From: Rhizobiaceae bacterium
Lineage (GTDB): Bacteria; Pseudomonadota; Alphaproteobacteria; Rhizobiales; Rhizobiaceae
DNA length: 64,000 nt
NCBI GenBank assembly: GCA_023953905.1
Contig: JAMLJA010000008.1
Location: 62,001 to 126,000, forward strand
Reading direction: 5' to 3'
Shown: positions 53,649 to 63,172 of the stretch, in pieces
Layout: every line of letters begins with the position of its first letter
Position numbering within the stretch: the stretch's first letter is position 1
Translations under genes and position numbers: made by a program
The notes under the pieces: model-generated
The model's input: only the letters and a program-made list of their open reading frames with translations
Databases searched by the model: none
What the model was told of the DNA's origin: nothing

Positions 53649-54980
53649 ATGGCTGAAACCTACGATCTCATCCTAAGTGGCGGCACCGTCGTCAATCATG
53701 ACGGTCAGGGAGTGCGCGATCTGGGAATTCGCAACGGCCGGATTGCGGCAATCGGGGATCTGCGCGGCGCGAGCGCTGAAGAAACCGTTGATTGCCGCGG
53801 CCTCCATGTGCTGCCGGGCGTCGTCGATAGTCAGGTGCATTTCCGCGAGCCAGGGCTTGAGCACAAGGAGGATCTGGAAACGGGGTCGCGTGCAGCCGTT
53901 CTGGGCGGTGTCACCGCAGTGTTCGAGATGCCCAATACCAACCCTCTAACGACCAGCGAAGAAAGTCTCGCGGATAAGGTCAGCCGCGCCACTGGTCGCA
54001 TGCATTGCGATTTCGCTTTCTGGGTTGGTGGCACGCGCGACAATGCGAAAGACGTCGGCGAACTCGAACGGCTTCCAGGCGCTGCCGGTATCAAGGTGTT
54101 CATGGGATCGTCGACTGGTGATTTGCTTGTCGAAGACGACGAAGGCGTTGCCGCGATATTGAAGAACACGCGCAGACGGGCAGCATTCCACTCGGAGGAT
54201 GAGTTCAGGCTGCGTGAGCGTCTGGGCGAGCGCGTCGAAGGAGATCCATCGTCCCATCCGGTCTGGCGCGACGAAATTGCGGCCATGCGATGCACCGAGC
54301 GTCTTGTCTCCATCGCACGACGCACGCGCGCCCGCATCCATGTGCTTCACATCTCGACGGCTGAGGAAATCGCCTTCCTGGAACATCACAAGGACGTGGC
54401 AAGCTGCGAGGCGACGCCACATCATCTGACGCTGAGCGCGGACGATTATGCAACGCATGGCAACCTTATCCAGATGAACCCGCCGGTTCGTGCGTCGCGA
54501 CATCGTGACGGTGTCTGGAAGGGTATAGCCAACGGCGTTGTGGACGTGCTCGGGTCCGATCATGCCCCACATACGCTGGAGGAAAAGGCGAAACCTTATC
54601 CCGCGTCGCCTTCCGGCATGACCGGAGTTCAGACACTTGTGCCCATCATGCTCGATCATGTGAATGCAGGACGCCTATCCATCGAGCGCTTCGTCGATCT
54701 GAGCAGCCACGGCCCGCAGCGGCTTTTCGGCATGGCGCGCAAAGGCCGCATAGCCGCTGGCTACGATGCGGATCTGACGGTCGTGGATCTCAAGCGGGAA
54801 GTCACCATCACCAACGAACAGGCGGGTTCACGCGCGGGCTGGACGCCATATCACGGGCGCAAGGTGAAAGGCTGGCCGGTTGGCACGCTCATTCGCGGCA
54901 ACCGGGTGATGTGGGAAGGCGAGATCGCTACGCCGGGACTGGGCCAGCCTGTGCTGTTTGCCGAGGCGTTGCCGGGGTGA
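53649..54980 (+). CDS. pyrC: Dihydroorotase (class I)
   Basis: The 443-residue amidohydrolase has the metal-binding motif DSQVHFREPG, the bridging-lysine region GIKVFMGSSTGD, HHLTL and the catalytic aspartate in SDHAPHT. It converts carbamoyl aspartate to dihydroorotate, or could be an allantoinase-like member given its length and the MxxG wording. The N-terminal wording resembles the class I enzymes of alphaproteobacteria. The 3' end overlaps the methyltransferase gene by 53 bp in antisense orientation. Confidence 0.9.
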   Translation: MAETYDLILSGGTVVNHDGQGVRDLGIRNGRIAAIGDLRGASAEETVDCRGLHVLPGVVDSQVHFREPGLEHKEDLETGSRAAVLGGVTAVFEMPNTNPLTTSEESLADKVSRATGRMHCDFAFWVGGTRDNAKDVGELERLPGAAGIKVFMGSSTGDLLVEDDEGVAAILKNTRRRAAFHSEDEFRLRERLGERVEGDPSSHPVWRDEIAAMRCTERLVSIARRTRARIHVLHISTAEEIAFLEHHKDVASCEATPHHLTLSADDYATHGNLIQMNPPVRASRHRDGVWKGIANGVVDVLGSDHAPHTLEEKAKPYPASPSGMTGVQTLVPIMLDHVNAGRLSIERFVDLSSHGPQRLFGMARKGRIAAGYDADLTVVDLKREVTITNEQAGSRAGWTPYHGRKVKGWPVGTLIRGNRVMWEGEIATPGLGQPVLFAEALPG

Positions 54981-55605
54981 GGCGATCGACGTTCATTCGC
55001 TGAACCGTCGCCACGAAATGCAGGCCGCGGTCGAACAGCATGCTGAAAGGCTGAGGATAAAGGTCGAGCGCTTCCGTCCATCTCGTGGGCTCGATCCCCA
55101 GCAGCGCAAACATGTTGTTCCATTCGGCTTTCGATGGGTAGTTGTACGGCAATCGTACGTCGTGCCCGCGATTGCCGACCCAATCCATGAAACGCAATGT
55201 CGAATTCGCCGCGACACCCTCGCGCAGATGGTCCTTGATAATGACGCCATGGCGCGAGACGCGGACGCATTCGCGCAGAACCGCAGCCGGGTCGTCTGTG
55301 TGGTGGAGTACGTCGACGATCGTCACCCAGTCGAACGACTCGTCGTCAAAGGGGATGGTTGTTCCATCGTAGACCTGCGAGGGAATAGCGGAATGCGGAC
55401 GCAGCATGACATCGATGCCGCGAAAACTGAGTTCCGGCCTATGGGTCATCACCGCCTGCGCGATCGACCCATCGCCGCAGCCGACGTCAAGCACGCTCTC
55501 GCCCGGCCCGATCGCCTTTGAGATGTGGGCAGCAAGCACCCGCACCCGCCGTCGGAAAACCGCCGCATCATGCGCGGCATTGAGCATCTGCTTTTGCAGT
55601 TTCAC
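54928..55605 (-). CDS. Class I SAM-dependent methyltransferase
   Basis: The 225-residue protein has SAM-binding motif I SVLDVGCGDGSIAQAV, an acidic motif II (FRGIDVM) and DVLHHTDDPAAVLRECVRV. The start is taken as GTG at 55605 because GGAGG lies 6 bp upstream (ggaggcttggcgtg); the longer frame starts with TTG at 55647 and lacks a site. The C-terminal 18 residues are encoded opposite the dihydroorotase tail. The substrate is unknown. Confidence 0.85.
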   Translation of the reverse strand: MKLQKQMLNAAHDAAVFRRRVRVLAAHISKAIGPGESVLDVGCGDGSIAQAVMTHRPELSFRGIDVMLRPHSAIPSQVYDGTTIPFDDESFDWVTIVDVLHHTDDPAAVLRECVRVSRHGVIIKDHLREGVAANSTLRFMDWVGNRGHDVRLPYNYPSKAEWNNMFALLGIEPTRWTEALDLYPQPFSMLFDRGLHFVATVQRMNVDRLTPATPRQTAQAGPVPA

Positions 55606-55673
55606 GCCAAGCCTCCAGCAATCGTCTGAAAGCAGGCTTACATCCAAAATTGCGAAAGAAGCACTAAGACGCG

Positions 55674-56483
55674 TCAGTCACCCGCGATGAAGAAAGACCA
55701 TTTCCCATCTGGGGTGAAGCCGGCGCGATAGAAGATGTAGGCGCCATAGGTCTTCATGTCTTCATAGTCGCCGGCGGTGATAATCTTGAAAAGCTCTACC
55801 CTTTGGGGTGCCGACAATGCGTCCAGCGGGACGCCGAAGAAGTACGGCCAGACATAAAGCTCGTTGGGCTTGCCCGCGTCGAGGTGAACATAACCCGTGG
55901 AGAGGATTTCCTCCAGTATCGCCAGAATTTCCTGGCCGCCATCGTCGCCGGAAAGCTCTTTGAGATACGCAATCGGATCGCCGGAAATGCCTCCGAGTGA
56001 CAGTTGCGTCTTGGCGTTGCCCGAATCGATGAACGGCCGCAATCTCTCCGGATCACCTGTTTTGGCCGCCTCGATGATGGCGTCGCGAATTTGGCGGACC
56101 GGCTCGGGCAATTTCGAGAAATCATACTCGACTTCGGGAATTGGCGCATTTGGGTCAATGCTCGTATCACCCGAATCGTCCGGCACTTGTTGGTCGTCAG
56201 GCAACTTCTCTTCGGGCGTCGGTGTAACGCCCGAATTGCCCGTGCCAGGGTTCAGCGGGTCGGGCAGGGGAACTTCCTGCGTGGGGGCGGGCTGCTGATC
56301 AGTGCCGCCGGTCGCAGGAGCGGGAGGAGGCAAATCCTCGCGCTGGATCTCGCTCAGCGCCAATGCGCTTACCGCAGGCAATGCAAACGATACGGCGGCA
56401 GTCGACAGCGCCAGCGCAATGGAGAATGCGGCCGCACGTCTGGCGCGACGGTAAAGCCGAACATCCGCAAAGAGCCGTGTCAT
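55674..56483 (-). CDS. Conserved secreted protein of unknown function
   Basis: The 269-residue protein has an N-terminal basic region and signal sequence (about 16-44, ending ALAL), a Pro/acidic low-complexity linker (about 50-120) and a folded domain with PYFFGVPLDALSAPQRVELFKIITAGDYEDMKTYGAYIFYRAGF. The start is ATG at 56483 with GGAG upstream. It lies in a minus-strand group downstream of the CtrA box. I recognise no function; the layout suggests an exported periplasmic protein. Confidence 0.75.
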   Translation of the reverse strand: MTRLFADVRLYRRARRAAAFSIALALSTAAVSFALPAVSALALSEIQREDLPPPAPATGGTDQQPAPTQEVPLPDPLNPGTGNSGVTPTPEEKLPDDQQVPDDSGDTSIDPNAPIPEVEYDFSKLPEPVRQIRDAIIEAAKTGDPERLRPFIDSGNAKTQLSLGGISGDPIAYLKELSGDDGGQEILAILEEILSTGYVHLDAGKPNELYVWPYFFGVPLDALSAPQRVELFKIITAGDYEDMKTYGAYIFYRAGFTPDGKWSFFIAGD

Positions 56484-56555
56484 AGATCGCACTCCGATCT
56501 TGTGACCCAAAAACTTCACCCGACAATACACGATTGGCAAAGGTATGAGGTTGCC

Positions 56556-56828
56556 CTAATGCCGCAGTCGCTGCGGTTCGAACTCGCCGGCGACCACTTT
56601 TTCCCGAACCCGGTCGAGCAGGGCAAGAACGGCGGCCTCGCCATTGCTTCGCAACAGCTCGGAGAACGCCGTGGCCAGCGCCGCCTCGGCGACAATCTCA
56701 GGTTCGATGCCAGCACAGATGCTGTCCGCCCAGGCTTCGTTGTGGCTCTCGACGGCAGTGAGGCGCTTTTCCTCACGTACCAATGCATCCAGTTCGCTGG
56801 CGCTCGGCTCGACACTCAACTCTGCCAC
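56556..56828 (-). CDS. Small conserved acidic helical protein
   Basis: The 90-residue protein is predicted all-helical (ELDALVREEKRLTAV, FSELLRSNGEAAVLALLDRV). The start is GTG at 56828; no ATG is available in frame upstream. A perfect CtrA box lies 47 bp upstream. It precedes the secreted-protein gene by 72 bp and may be in the same unit. Function is not known. Confidence 0.65.
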   Translation of the reverse strand: MAELSVEPSASELDALVREEKRLTAVESHNEAWADSICAGIEPEIVAEAALATAFSELLRSNGEAAVLALLDRVREKVVAGEFEPQRLRH

Positions 56829-56874
56829 CCTTTCATGCTCTTGGCGCCCGATAGGCGCAACTTGAGCAATCGCC

Positions 56875-56890
56875 TTAATGTCCCGTTAAC
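56875..56890 (-). promoter_or_regulatory. CtrA box (TTAA-N7-TTAAC)
   Basis: TTAA (56875-56878), seven bases and TTAAC (56886-56890) match the full consensus of the cell-cycle regulator CtrA. It lies between two minus-strand genes, 47 bp upstream of the small helical-protein gene, at a distance suited to promoter control. The palindromic-like site reads in either direction. Confidence 0.6.
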
Positions 56891-56950
56891 ACATGTAACA
56901 CAGCCAGCGCGGCGCGCAGCCCCTACATTTGTGAAAAAGTTAACAGTCTC

Positions 56951-57319
56951 CTAATTGCCATACCGTGCTGCCACGTCGCGCGTCAACGTTTCGCCCTCTT
57001 TCATGTACCGCCGGATGGACTCGACCGCGGAGGCGGTGCAACTCCTATAGACGGCCTCGAAGGACCGATAGCCGCGATTGAATCGAGCAATAAAACGCGT
57101 ACGGCGTTGCGGATCAGGGTTCTCGACTTCGAGCAGTTTCTCCATCTGGCCCCGCCAGGCCTCGCCCTTCTCGCCACACAGGTTGCGCAGATAGTGGAGC
57201 GAGCCGAGTACCTCCGCCAATCGCAGAAGATCCTGCTCGTAGGCAGCTTCGGCAGCTTCCGCCGGGCGCGGTACGCAAAGTGCCAGCAAAACTGCAAAAA
57301 GAATGGAAACCCTCGCCAT
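56951..57319 (-). CDS. TIGR02301 family periplasmic protein
   Basis: The 122-residue protein has a signal peptide ending AEAA and the family segments LAEVLGSLHYLRNLCG and RFNRGYRSFEAVYRSC, with a conserved cysteine pair that could form a disulfide. The start is ATG at 57319. It lies 43 bp downstream of the NUDIX gene on the same strand. The family is restricted to alphaproteobacteria; function unknown. Confidence 0.85.
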   Translation of the reverse strand: MARVSILFAVLLALCVPRPAEAAEAAYEQDLLRLAEVLGSLHYLRNLCGEKGEAWRGQMEKLLEVENPDPQRRTRFIARFNRGYRSFEAVYRSCTASAVESIRRYMKEGETLTRDVAARYGN

Positions 57320-57362
57320 GACCCTTCGTGACCAATGAATTTGTCAGCCGCAAGGCGGCGAA

Positions 57363-57791
57363 TCAGGCCTCATCCATGAGGATCTGTTCAATGATCTCAT
57401 AGACGGAACCGGTCAAAGGCATGTTGCGCGCTTCGTCCAGCGTATAGAAATCCGCGAATTCAGCATCGTCTCCGACAACCAGCGCGCCGGAAGGATCGAA
57501 ACCGCGAAACACGGTCAGCCGAAACGCATGTGGCGAGTGGGCGCCCTCGGCGGGAATGGAAATGGCGATAATTGGTTCGACGCGACCGACATTCAAACCT
57601 GTTTCTTCCATCAGTTCGCGACGTGCTGCCTGTTCGAGGGTTTCGCCTGGCTCTACCTTGCCTCCGGGAAACGCGTACAGGCCCTTTGCGGGCGCGCGTC
57701 CGCGCCGAACGAGAAGCGCCTTTCCGGCCCTGGTGACCGCGACGGAAACGGCAGCGATCTCGTCTTGGAATGTGGGAGTTTCGATGCCCAT
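57363..57791 (-). CDS. NUDIX hydrolase
   Basis: The 142-residue enzyme has a complete NUDIX box from GGKVEPGE to RELMEETG, the metal-binding site that cleaves nucleoside diphosphates linked to another group. The segment YAFPGGKVEPGETL and the short length resemble ADP-ribose or MutT-type members. The start is taken as ATG at 57791; the frame runs open to 57929 with two other Met codons. It is divergent from the SRAP gene. Confidence 0.9.
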   Translation of the reverse strand: MGIETPTFQDEIAAVSVAVTRAGKALLVRRGRAPAKGLYAFPGGKVEPGETLEQAARRELMEETGLNVGRVEPIIAISIPAEGAHSPHAFRLTVFRGFDPSGALVVGDDAEFADFYTLDEARNMPLTGSVYEIIEQILMDEA

Positions 57792-57910
57792 CGGCCGGCC
57801 GCCCATTGCGAAGCTGAATACAAAACCCCACCATAAGCGCCCAAGGCGCGGCCGCAAGGCGCAAAGCCGCGCGGTCCGGGCAGGATGCGACGACATCGGG
57901 AGCAGTAAGC

Positions 57911-58672
57911 ATGTGCGGTCGCTTTGCACTCAATCTGACGCCTGAGGATATAGAGGCGCTGTTTCGCGTTGCGGATGTCGAGCCGTTTCCTCCGCGCTAC
58001 AACATTCCGCCAACCGAGCCCATCTTGATGGTGATACGCGACCATCCGCGCACGCCCGGCTCAAATTTGCCGGAGAATCGGACGATTCTGGTACGCTGGG
58101 GCTTCATTCCCGGCTGGGCGAAAGATCCCAAGAAACTGCCATTGCTGATCAACGCGCGTTCGGAGACGGCGGCGGAAAAGAACACCTTTCGCGCCGCCAT
58201 GCGGCATCGCCGCACACTGGTTCCAGCCTCTGGCTTCTATGAATGGAAACGCGACGGATCGAAGAAGTCGCAACCCTACTGGGTTCGGCCGCGCAATGGA
58301 AATTTCTTTGCATTCGCGGGCTTGATGGAAACCTGGTCGGAGCCGGGCGGTTCAGAGATCGACACTGGCGCGATCCTTACCACCGGGTCGAGCGGCGCGC
58401 TTGCCGATATCCATGACAGAGCGCCGGTCGTGATCGAACCGAAGGATTTTGAGCGTTGGCTCGACTGCCGCAACTATGAGCCGCGCGAAGTTGCCGATCT
58501 CATGCAGCCGGCCCAGGCAGATTTCTTCGAGGCAATCCCTGTGTCCGACAAGGTCAACAAGGTTGCAAACAAAGGGCCTGACCTTCAGCAGCGGGTCGAA
58601 ATCAGTCCGCCTCGACCCGAGTCCGGCAAATCCGCCCCTCCCGCCGGGGAAGGGCAACTTCGCCTGTTGTAA
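57911..58672 (+). CDS. SOS response-associated peptidase (SRAP/YedK/HMCES family)
   Basis: The 253-residue protein starts MCGRFAL, so after Met removal Cys2 is the nucleophile that links to abasic DNA. Other conserved residues are in YNIPPT, NARSET, GFYEWKR and HDRAPVVI. It shields and repairs abasic sites in single-stranded DNA. A C-terminal low-complexity tail of about 30 residues (PPRPESGKSAPP) follows the domain. No LexA box is visible upstream. It is divergent from the NUDIX gene, which also serves genome maintenance. Confidence 0.93.
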   Translation: MCGRFALNLTPEDIEALFRVADVEPFPPRYNIPPTEPILMVIRDHPRTPGSNLPENRTILVRWGFIPGWAKDPKKLPLLINARSETAAEKNTFRAAMRHRRTLVPASGFYEWKRDGSKKSQPYWVRPRNGNFFAFAGLMETWSEPGGSEIDTGAILTTGSSGALADIHDRAPVVIEPKDFERWLDCRNYEPREVADLMQPAQADFFEAIPVSDKVNKVANKGPDLQQRVEISPPRPESGKSAPPAGEGQLRLL

Positions 58673-58682
58673 AGTGACAGCC

Positions 58683-58829
58683 TCAGGCGCGTTTGGCCTT
58701 CGGCGCGGGAGCCTTGCGAGCATGCAGCAGCGCGGCCGAGATCGCGGCCGGTCCGATGGCGCGGTAGTGTTTGGTGATCGAAGCCATTTGCTTGCGCAGA
58801 CGGTCTGCTTCGATTTGGGCCTGTGACAT
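58683..58829 (-). CDS. Small basic helical protein (48 residues), unknown function
   Basis: This gene encodes a 48-residue protein reading MSQAQIEADRLRKQMASI at the start and ending in a basic Ala/Lys/Pro tail (KAPAPKAKRA). The start is ATG at 58827-58829 with AGGT upstream. It converges on the SRAP gene 10 bp away. The amphipathic helical layout and regular codon use suggest a real gene, but no family is recognised. Confidence 0.55.
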   Translation of the reverse strand: MSQAQIEADRLRKQMASITKHYRAIGPAAISAALLHARKAPAPKAKRA

Positions 58830-59009
58830 GGGTCTTACCTAGCGTCAGTTCACTTGAGGGAAGTTTCGAGATGATGCCCGATTCCGACAAATTCGTGACA
58901 TCCACATACTTTGCCGGCGTCTTGCTTCGAATGCTGCGTTCGCATGTTTAATCAAATCTTACGAACCGTGATTCCGCTAGCCGATTGGCATGAAATCTCG
59001 GCCATGCGT

Positions 59010-59039
59010 CTTGACTGCAACACCTGCCGCGGCGATAAC
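59010..59039 (+). promoter_or_regulatory. Promoter of the cysS leader transcript
   Basis: CTTGAC (59010-59015) is identical to the rhizobial -35 consensus and, with a 17-bp spacer, faces CGATAA/GATAAC (59033-59039), a four-of-six -10. Transcription would begin at about 59046, exactly the first base of the ATG of the Cys-rich leader ORF. Confidence 0.6.
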
Positions 59040-59045
59040 CCGCGC

Positions 59046-59090
59046 ATGAACACGACCCTCTGCATTTGCGGATTTTGCATTATTGGCTAG
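59046..59090 (+). CDS. Leaderless cysteine-rich leader peptide upstream of cysS
   Basis: This 14-codon ORF reads MNTTLCICGFCIIG, with Cys at positions 6, 8 and 11, then TAG. No ribosome-binding site is present, but the promoter above would place the transcript start on the ATG, as in the leaderless trpL of rhizobia. An in-frame ATG at 59004 would give 28 residues with two more Cys, but lies upstream of the promoter. The stop lies inside the first of three alternative stem-loops, and cysS begins 140 bp later. A ribosome waiting for Cys-tRNA would stall here, so the ORF is a likely sensor of cysteine supply. Confidence 0.6.
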   Translation: MNTTLCICGFCIIG

Positions 59091-59162
59091 CGCACGCGCT
59101 GGTCCGGTCGTTTTCGCCTTCTCTCGACAGATAGAACAAAACGCAACGGGCCAGCCGGCCTG
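59085..59162 (+). promoter_or_regulatory. Attenuator candidate: three mutually exclusive stem-loops before cysS
   Basis: Stem A pairs 59085-59092 with 59097-59104 (8 bp, two wobbles). Stem B pairs 59098-59106 with 59147-59155 (9 bp, one wobble). Stem C pairs 59147-59152 with 59157-59162 (6 bp, one wobble). A and B share bases, as do B and C, giving the 1:2 / 2:3 / 3:4 pattern of amino-acid attenuators. A ribosome stalled at the last Cys codon (59076) would mask the 5' arm of A. No T run follows C, so the outcome may be Rho-dependent or translational. Confidence 0.5.
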
Positions 59163-59230
59163 ACAGCAATGCGCCGCATTCATTCGGATACAACCGGGCC
59201 GATAAGCCCACAGCGTGACCAGGAATTTCG

Positions 59231-60745
59231 ATGTCTGAGCCGCAAACCCAACTGCGCATCTACAATACGCTGACGCGATCGAAGGAGGTTTTCAAGCCGA
59301 TCGATCCCGACAATGTGCGCATGTATGTCTGTGGTCCGACCGTCTACGACTACGCCCATATCGGCAACGCCCGTCCGGCGATTGTTTTCGACGTGATGTT
59401 CCGGCTGCTGCGCCATGTCTACGGCGAGACGCACGTCACCTATGTCCGCAACATCACGGACGTCGACGACAAGATCAACGCCCGCGCCCTGCGCGACTTC
59501 GGGGACGACATCGCGGCGGAAAAATTGTCTCTGAACGAGGCTATCCGCAAGGTCACCGAACCCACCTTCGACCAGTACCAGAAGGACGTGACTGCACTTG
59601 GCTGCCTGCCGCCGACGCACCAGCCGCGCGCGACCGAGTTTGTCCTGCCGCGCGCCGACGGCAAAACCGATATGGCGAGCCTGATTCAAAATCTCATCGA
59701 TCGGGGCCATGCCTATGTAACCGCTGGGGAAGTGCTGTTCGACACTGCGTCGATGAACGACTACGGCCAGCTTTCCAAACGCCGGCTCGATGAGCAGCAG
59801 GCGGGTGCGCGCGTCGAGGTCGACGCTAGCAAGAAGAACCCCGGCGACTTCGTGCTGTGGAAGCAGTCGTCCGGCGATGAACCCGGCTGGGACGCTCAGT
59901 TTCGGCTACCGAACGCGGAAGCCGTGATGATCCATGGTCGTCCGGGCTGGCACATCGAATGCTCCGCGATGTCCGCCGCCTATCTGGGCGAGGTGTTCGA
60001 TATTCATGGCGGCGGCCTCGATTTGATCTTCCCGCATCATGAGAACGAGATCGCACAGTCGCGGTGCGCGCACGGCACCGACGTGATGGCCAACTACTGG
60101 ATGCACAACGGCTTTCTGCAGGTCGAAGGCCGCAAGATGTCGAAGAGCGAGGGCAATTTCGTCACGATTCACGAATTGCTGGAGACGGAAAAATTCGGCG
60201 GCCGCAAATGGCCAGGCGAGGTGCTGCGGCTGGCAATGCTGATGACCCACTATCGCGAGCCGATTGATTTTTCGGTGCGGCGGCTAGAGGAGGCGCGCAA
60301 TATTCTAGCAAGTGTGCAGCGCTGGGCCTTTGCTGCCCAGGAGATCGGCTTCTCACCTGAGTATGATATTGAATCGCCAAACGAGGGTGTACTTTCATCT
60401 CTGGCTGACGACTTGAACACGCCAGCTGCAATTCAGAATATCCAACGGCAGGTGTCAGTTGTGGCCGATAGGGATGCTCAGGAAACTGTTGGTCACGATC
60501 GTCGACTTGCGGAACTTCGGCAATCGCTCCGGTTGCTCGGATTTCGGGTAGAGGCGGACTTGGATCTCGATTTGGTGGCAAAGGCTAAGCAGTCAATAGA
60601 TCAACGTCTCGCTTTCATTGCTGACAAAAACTGGGCCGAGGCCGACCGCATCCGCGACGAACTTCTCGCGCAGGGTATCCAGTTGAAGGACGGCAAGGAT
60701 CCGGAAACCGGCAAGCGCATCACGACATGGGAATTGAAGCGATGA
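59231..60745 (+). CDS. cysS: Cysteinyl-tRNA synthetase
   Basis: The 504-residue class I synthetase has the zinc-binding cysteine in [16 protein letters not shown] (with the HIGN motif), the further ligands in WHIECSAMS and [14 protein letters not shown] in [11 protein letters not shown], and a C-terminal DALR and anticodon-binding region. It charges tRNA-Cys. The start is ATG at 59231 after AGGAA. From about 60300 to 60635 codon choice shifts to A/T-ending codons and then returns to the local style. A cysteine-rich leader ORF lies upstream. Confidence 0.97.
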   Translation: MSEPQTQLRIYNTLTRSKEVFKPIDPDNVRMYVCGPTVYDYAHIGNARPAIVFDVMFRLLRHVYGETHVTYVRNITDVDDKINARALRDFGDDIAAEKLSLNEAIRKVTEPTFDQYQKDVTALGCLPPTHQPRATEFVLPRADGKTDMASLIQNLIDRGHAYVTAGEVLFDTASMNDYGQLSKRRLDEQQAGARVEVDASKKNPGDFVLWKQSSGDEPGWDAQFRLPNAEAVMIHGRPGWHIECSAMSAAYLGEVFDIHGGGLDLIFPHHENEIAQSRCAHGTDVMANYWMHNGFLQVEGRKMSKSEGNFVTIHELLETEKFGGRKWPGEVLRLAMLMTHYREPIDFSVRRLEEARNILASVQRWAFAAQEIGFSPEYDIESPNEGVLSSLADDLNTPAAIQNIQRQVSVVADRDAQETVGHDRRLAELRQSLRLLGFRVEADLDLDLVAKAKQSIDQRLAFIADKNWAEADRIRDELLAQGIQLKDGKDPETGKRITTWELKR

Positions 60746-60817
60746 GGGCCACTCGTGCCGCATGTCGGCTTCGGTGGTATTCTGGCAACTGAATTCTTTC
60801 GGCAGGACATCAAGCCC

Positions 60818-61210
60818 ATGATCGATCACACTGGAATTTCCGTCGCGGACTGGGACAAGTCACAGGCGTTTTATGACGCGGCGTTTGCGCCGCTCGGATC
60901 GCGTCTGCTGTATATGGTGCCCGACCAGTATACCGATGGCAGCAAGGTCGGCGGCTACGGCAGCGTGAAGCCGGAATTCTGGCTGCACGAGAGCAGGAAC
61001 ACGGGACCGGGCCGCCACTACGCTTTCACCGCGAATTCTCGCGCCGAGGTCGACGCATTCTACGCTGCCGCCATGGCCGCCGGTGGGAGGGACAATGGCG
61101 CGCCGGGTCTGAGGCCGCATTATCACGAGAATTACTACGGCGCATTCGTGCTCGATCCCGACGGCAACAATATCGAGGCGGTCTGCCACAAGCCCGAGGA
61201 CGCGGCATGA
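60818..61210 (+). CDS. VOC family protein (glyoxalase/dioxygenase-like)
   Basis: The 130-residue protein has a single VOC domain: MIDHTGISVADWDKSQAFYD at the start, a histidine in ENYYGAF/RHYAF and DPDGNNIEAVCH at the end. Metal ligands would be His4, a central His and the terminal Glu. The start is ATG at 60818; the ORF runs back to 60755. Its stop overlaps the first GFA gene (ATGA). The substrate is unknown. Confidence 0.88.
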   Translation: MIDHTGISVADWDKSQAFYDAAFAPLGSRLLYMVPDQYTDGSKVGGYGSVKPEFWLHESRNTGPGRHYAFTANSRAEVDAFYAAAMAAGGRDNGAPGLRPHYHENYYGAFVLDPDGNNIEAVCHKPEDAA

Positions 61211-61693
61211 GCCTCGACAATCGTCCGCACTATTCGGGCGGCTGCCAGTGCGGGGCAGTGCGCTTCCGTGTGGAAGGAGCGCTGGGCGATGCCTCGGTGT
61301 GCCATTGCCGGATGTGCCAGAAGGCCAGCGGCAATTTCTATCTACCATTGGTTTCCGTTCGGCAGGCGATCCTCACATGGACGCGAGGTCAGCCGACACG
61401 GTTCCAGTCTTCCAATTTTGCCTATCGCGGCTTCTGCGCCAATTGCGGCACGCCTCTGACCTATGAGGCGCCTGATGGCGTGGCCCTGACCATCGCATCA
61501 TTTGACGAACCCGAAGAGATTTCTCCCACCATCCAGTGGGGCATCGAGGCCAAGTTGCCGTATGTGGACGGAATCGCGAAACTGCCGGCTGAGGACACCA
61601 TGGCCGATCAAGGCGCGGCGAGCTTTCTGGCTGATCTGATTTCCTTCCAGCATCCCGATCACGATACCGAAACCTGGCCGAAGGAGGACGGGC

Positions 61694-61701
<8 letters not shown>
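61207..61701 (+). CDS. GFA family protein (glutathione-dependent formaldehyde-activating type), copy 1
   Basis: The 164-residue protein has the zinc-binding cysteines of the GFA fold: GGCQCGAVRF, VCHCRMCQK and FCANCGTPL. The family name comes from formaldehyde-glutathione adduct enzymes, but most members have no proven substrate. It overlaps the VOC gene (ATGA) and the second GFA gene by 8 bp, forming a tight operon. Confidence 0.9.
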
Positions 61702-63129
<1,428 letters not shown>

Positions 63130-63141
63130 AGTCCGGCTGCC

Positions 63142-63172
63142 AGGAGGGGGCGCTTAGCCGCCCCGTACAGTG
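63142..63172 (+). promoter_or_regulatory. Ribosome-binding site and stem-loop before cimA
   Basis: AGGAGG (63142-63147) lies 25 bases from the start codon, too far on its own. A 6-bp GC stem between them (63147-63152 with 63159-63164) would bring it to a working distance when folded. It might also regulate access. No T run follows. Confidence 0.35.

Noticed and set aside
59004..59090. 28-codon version of the Cys-rich leader ORF
   Set aside because: Its ATG lies before the promoter elements; the 14-codon form starting at the predicted transcript start is simpler. It cannot be fully excluded.
58977..59183. 68-codon minus-strand frame opposite the cysS leader
   Set aside because: No ribosome-binding site or family; the plus strand of the same bases carries the promoter, Cys-rich ORF and stem-loops.
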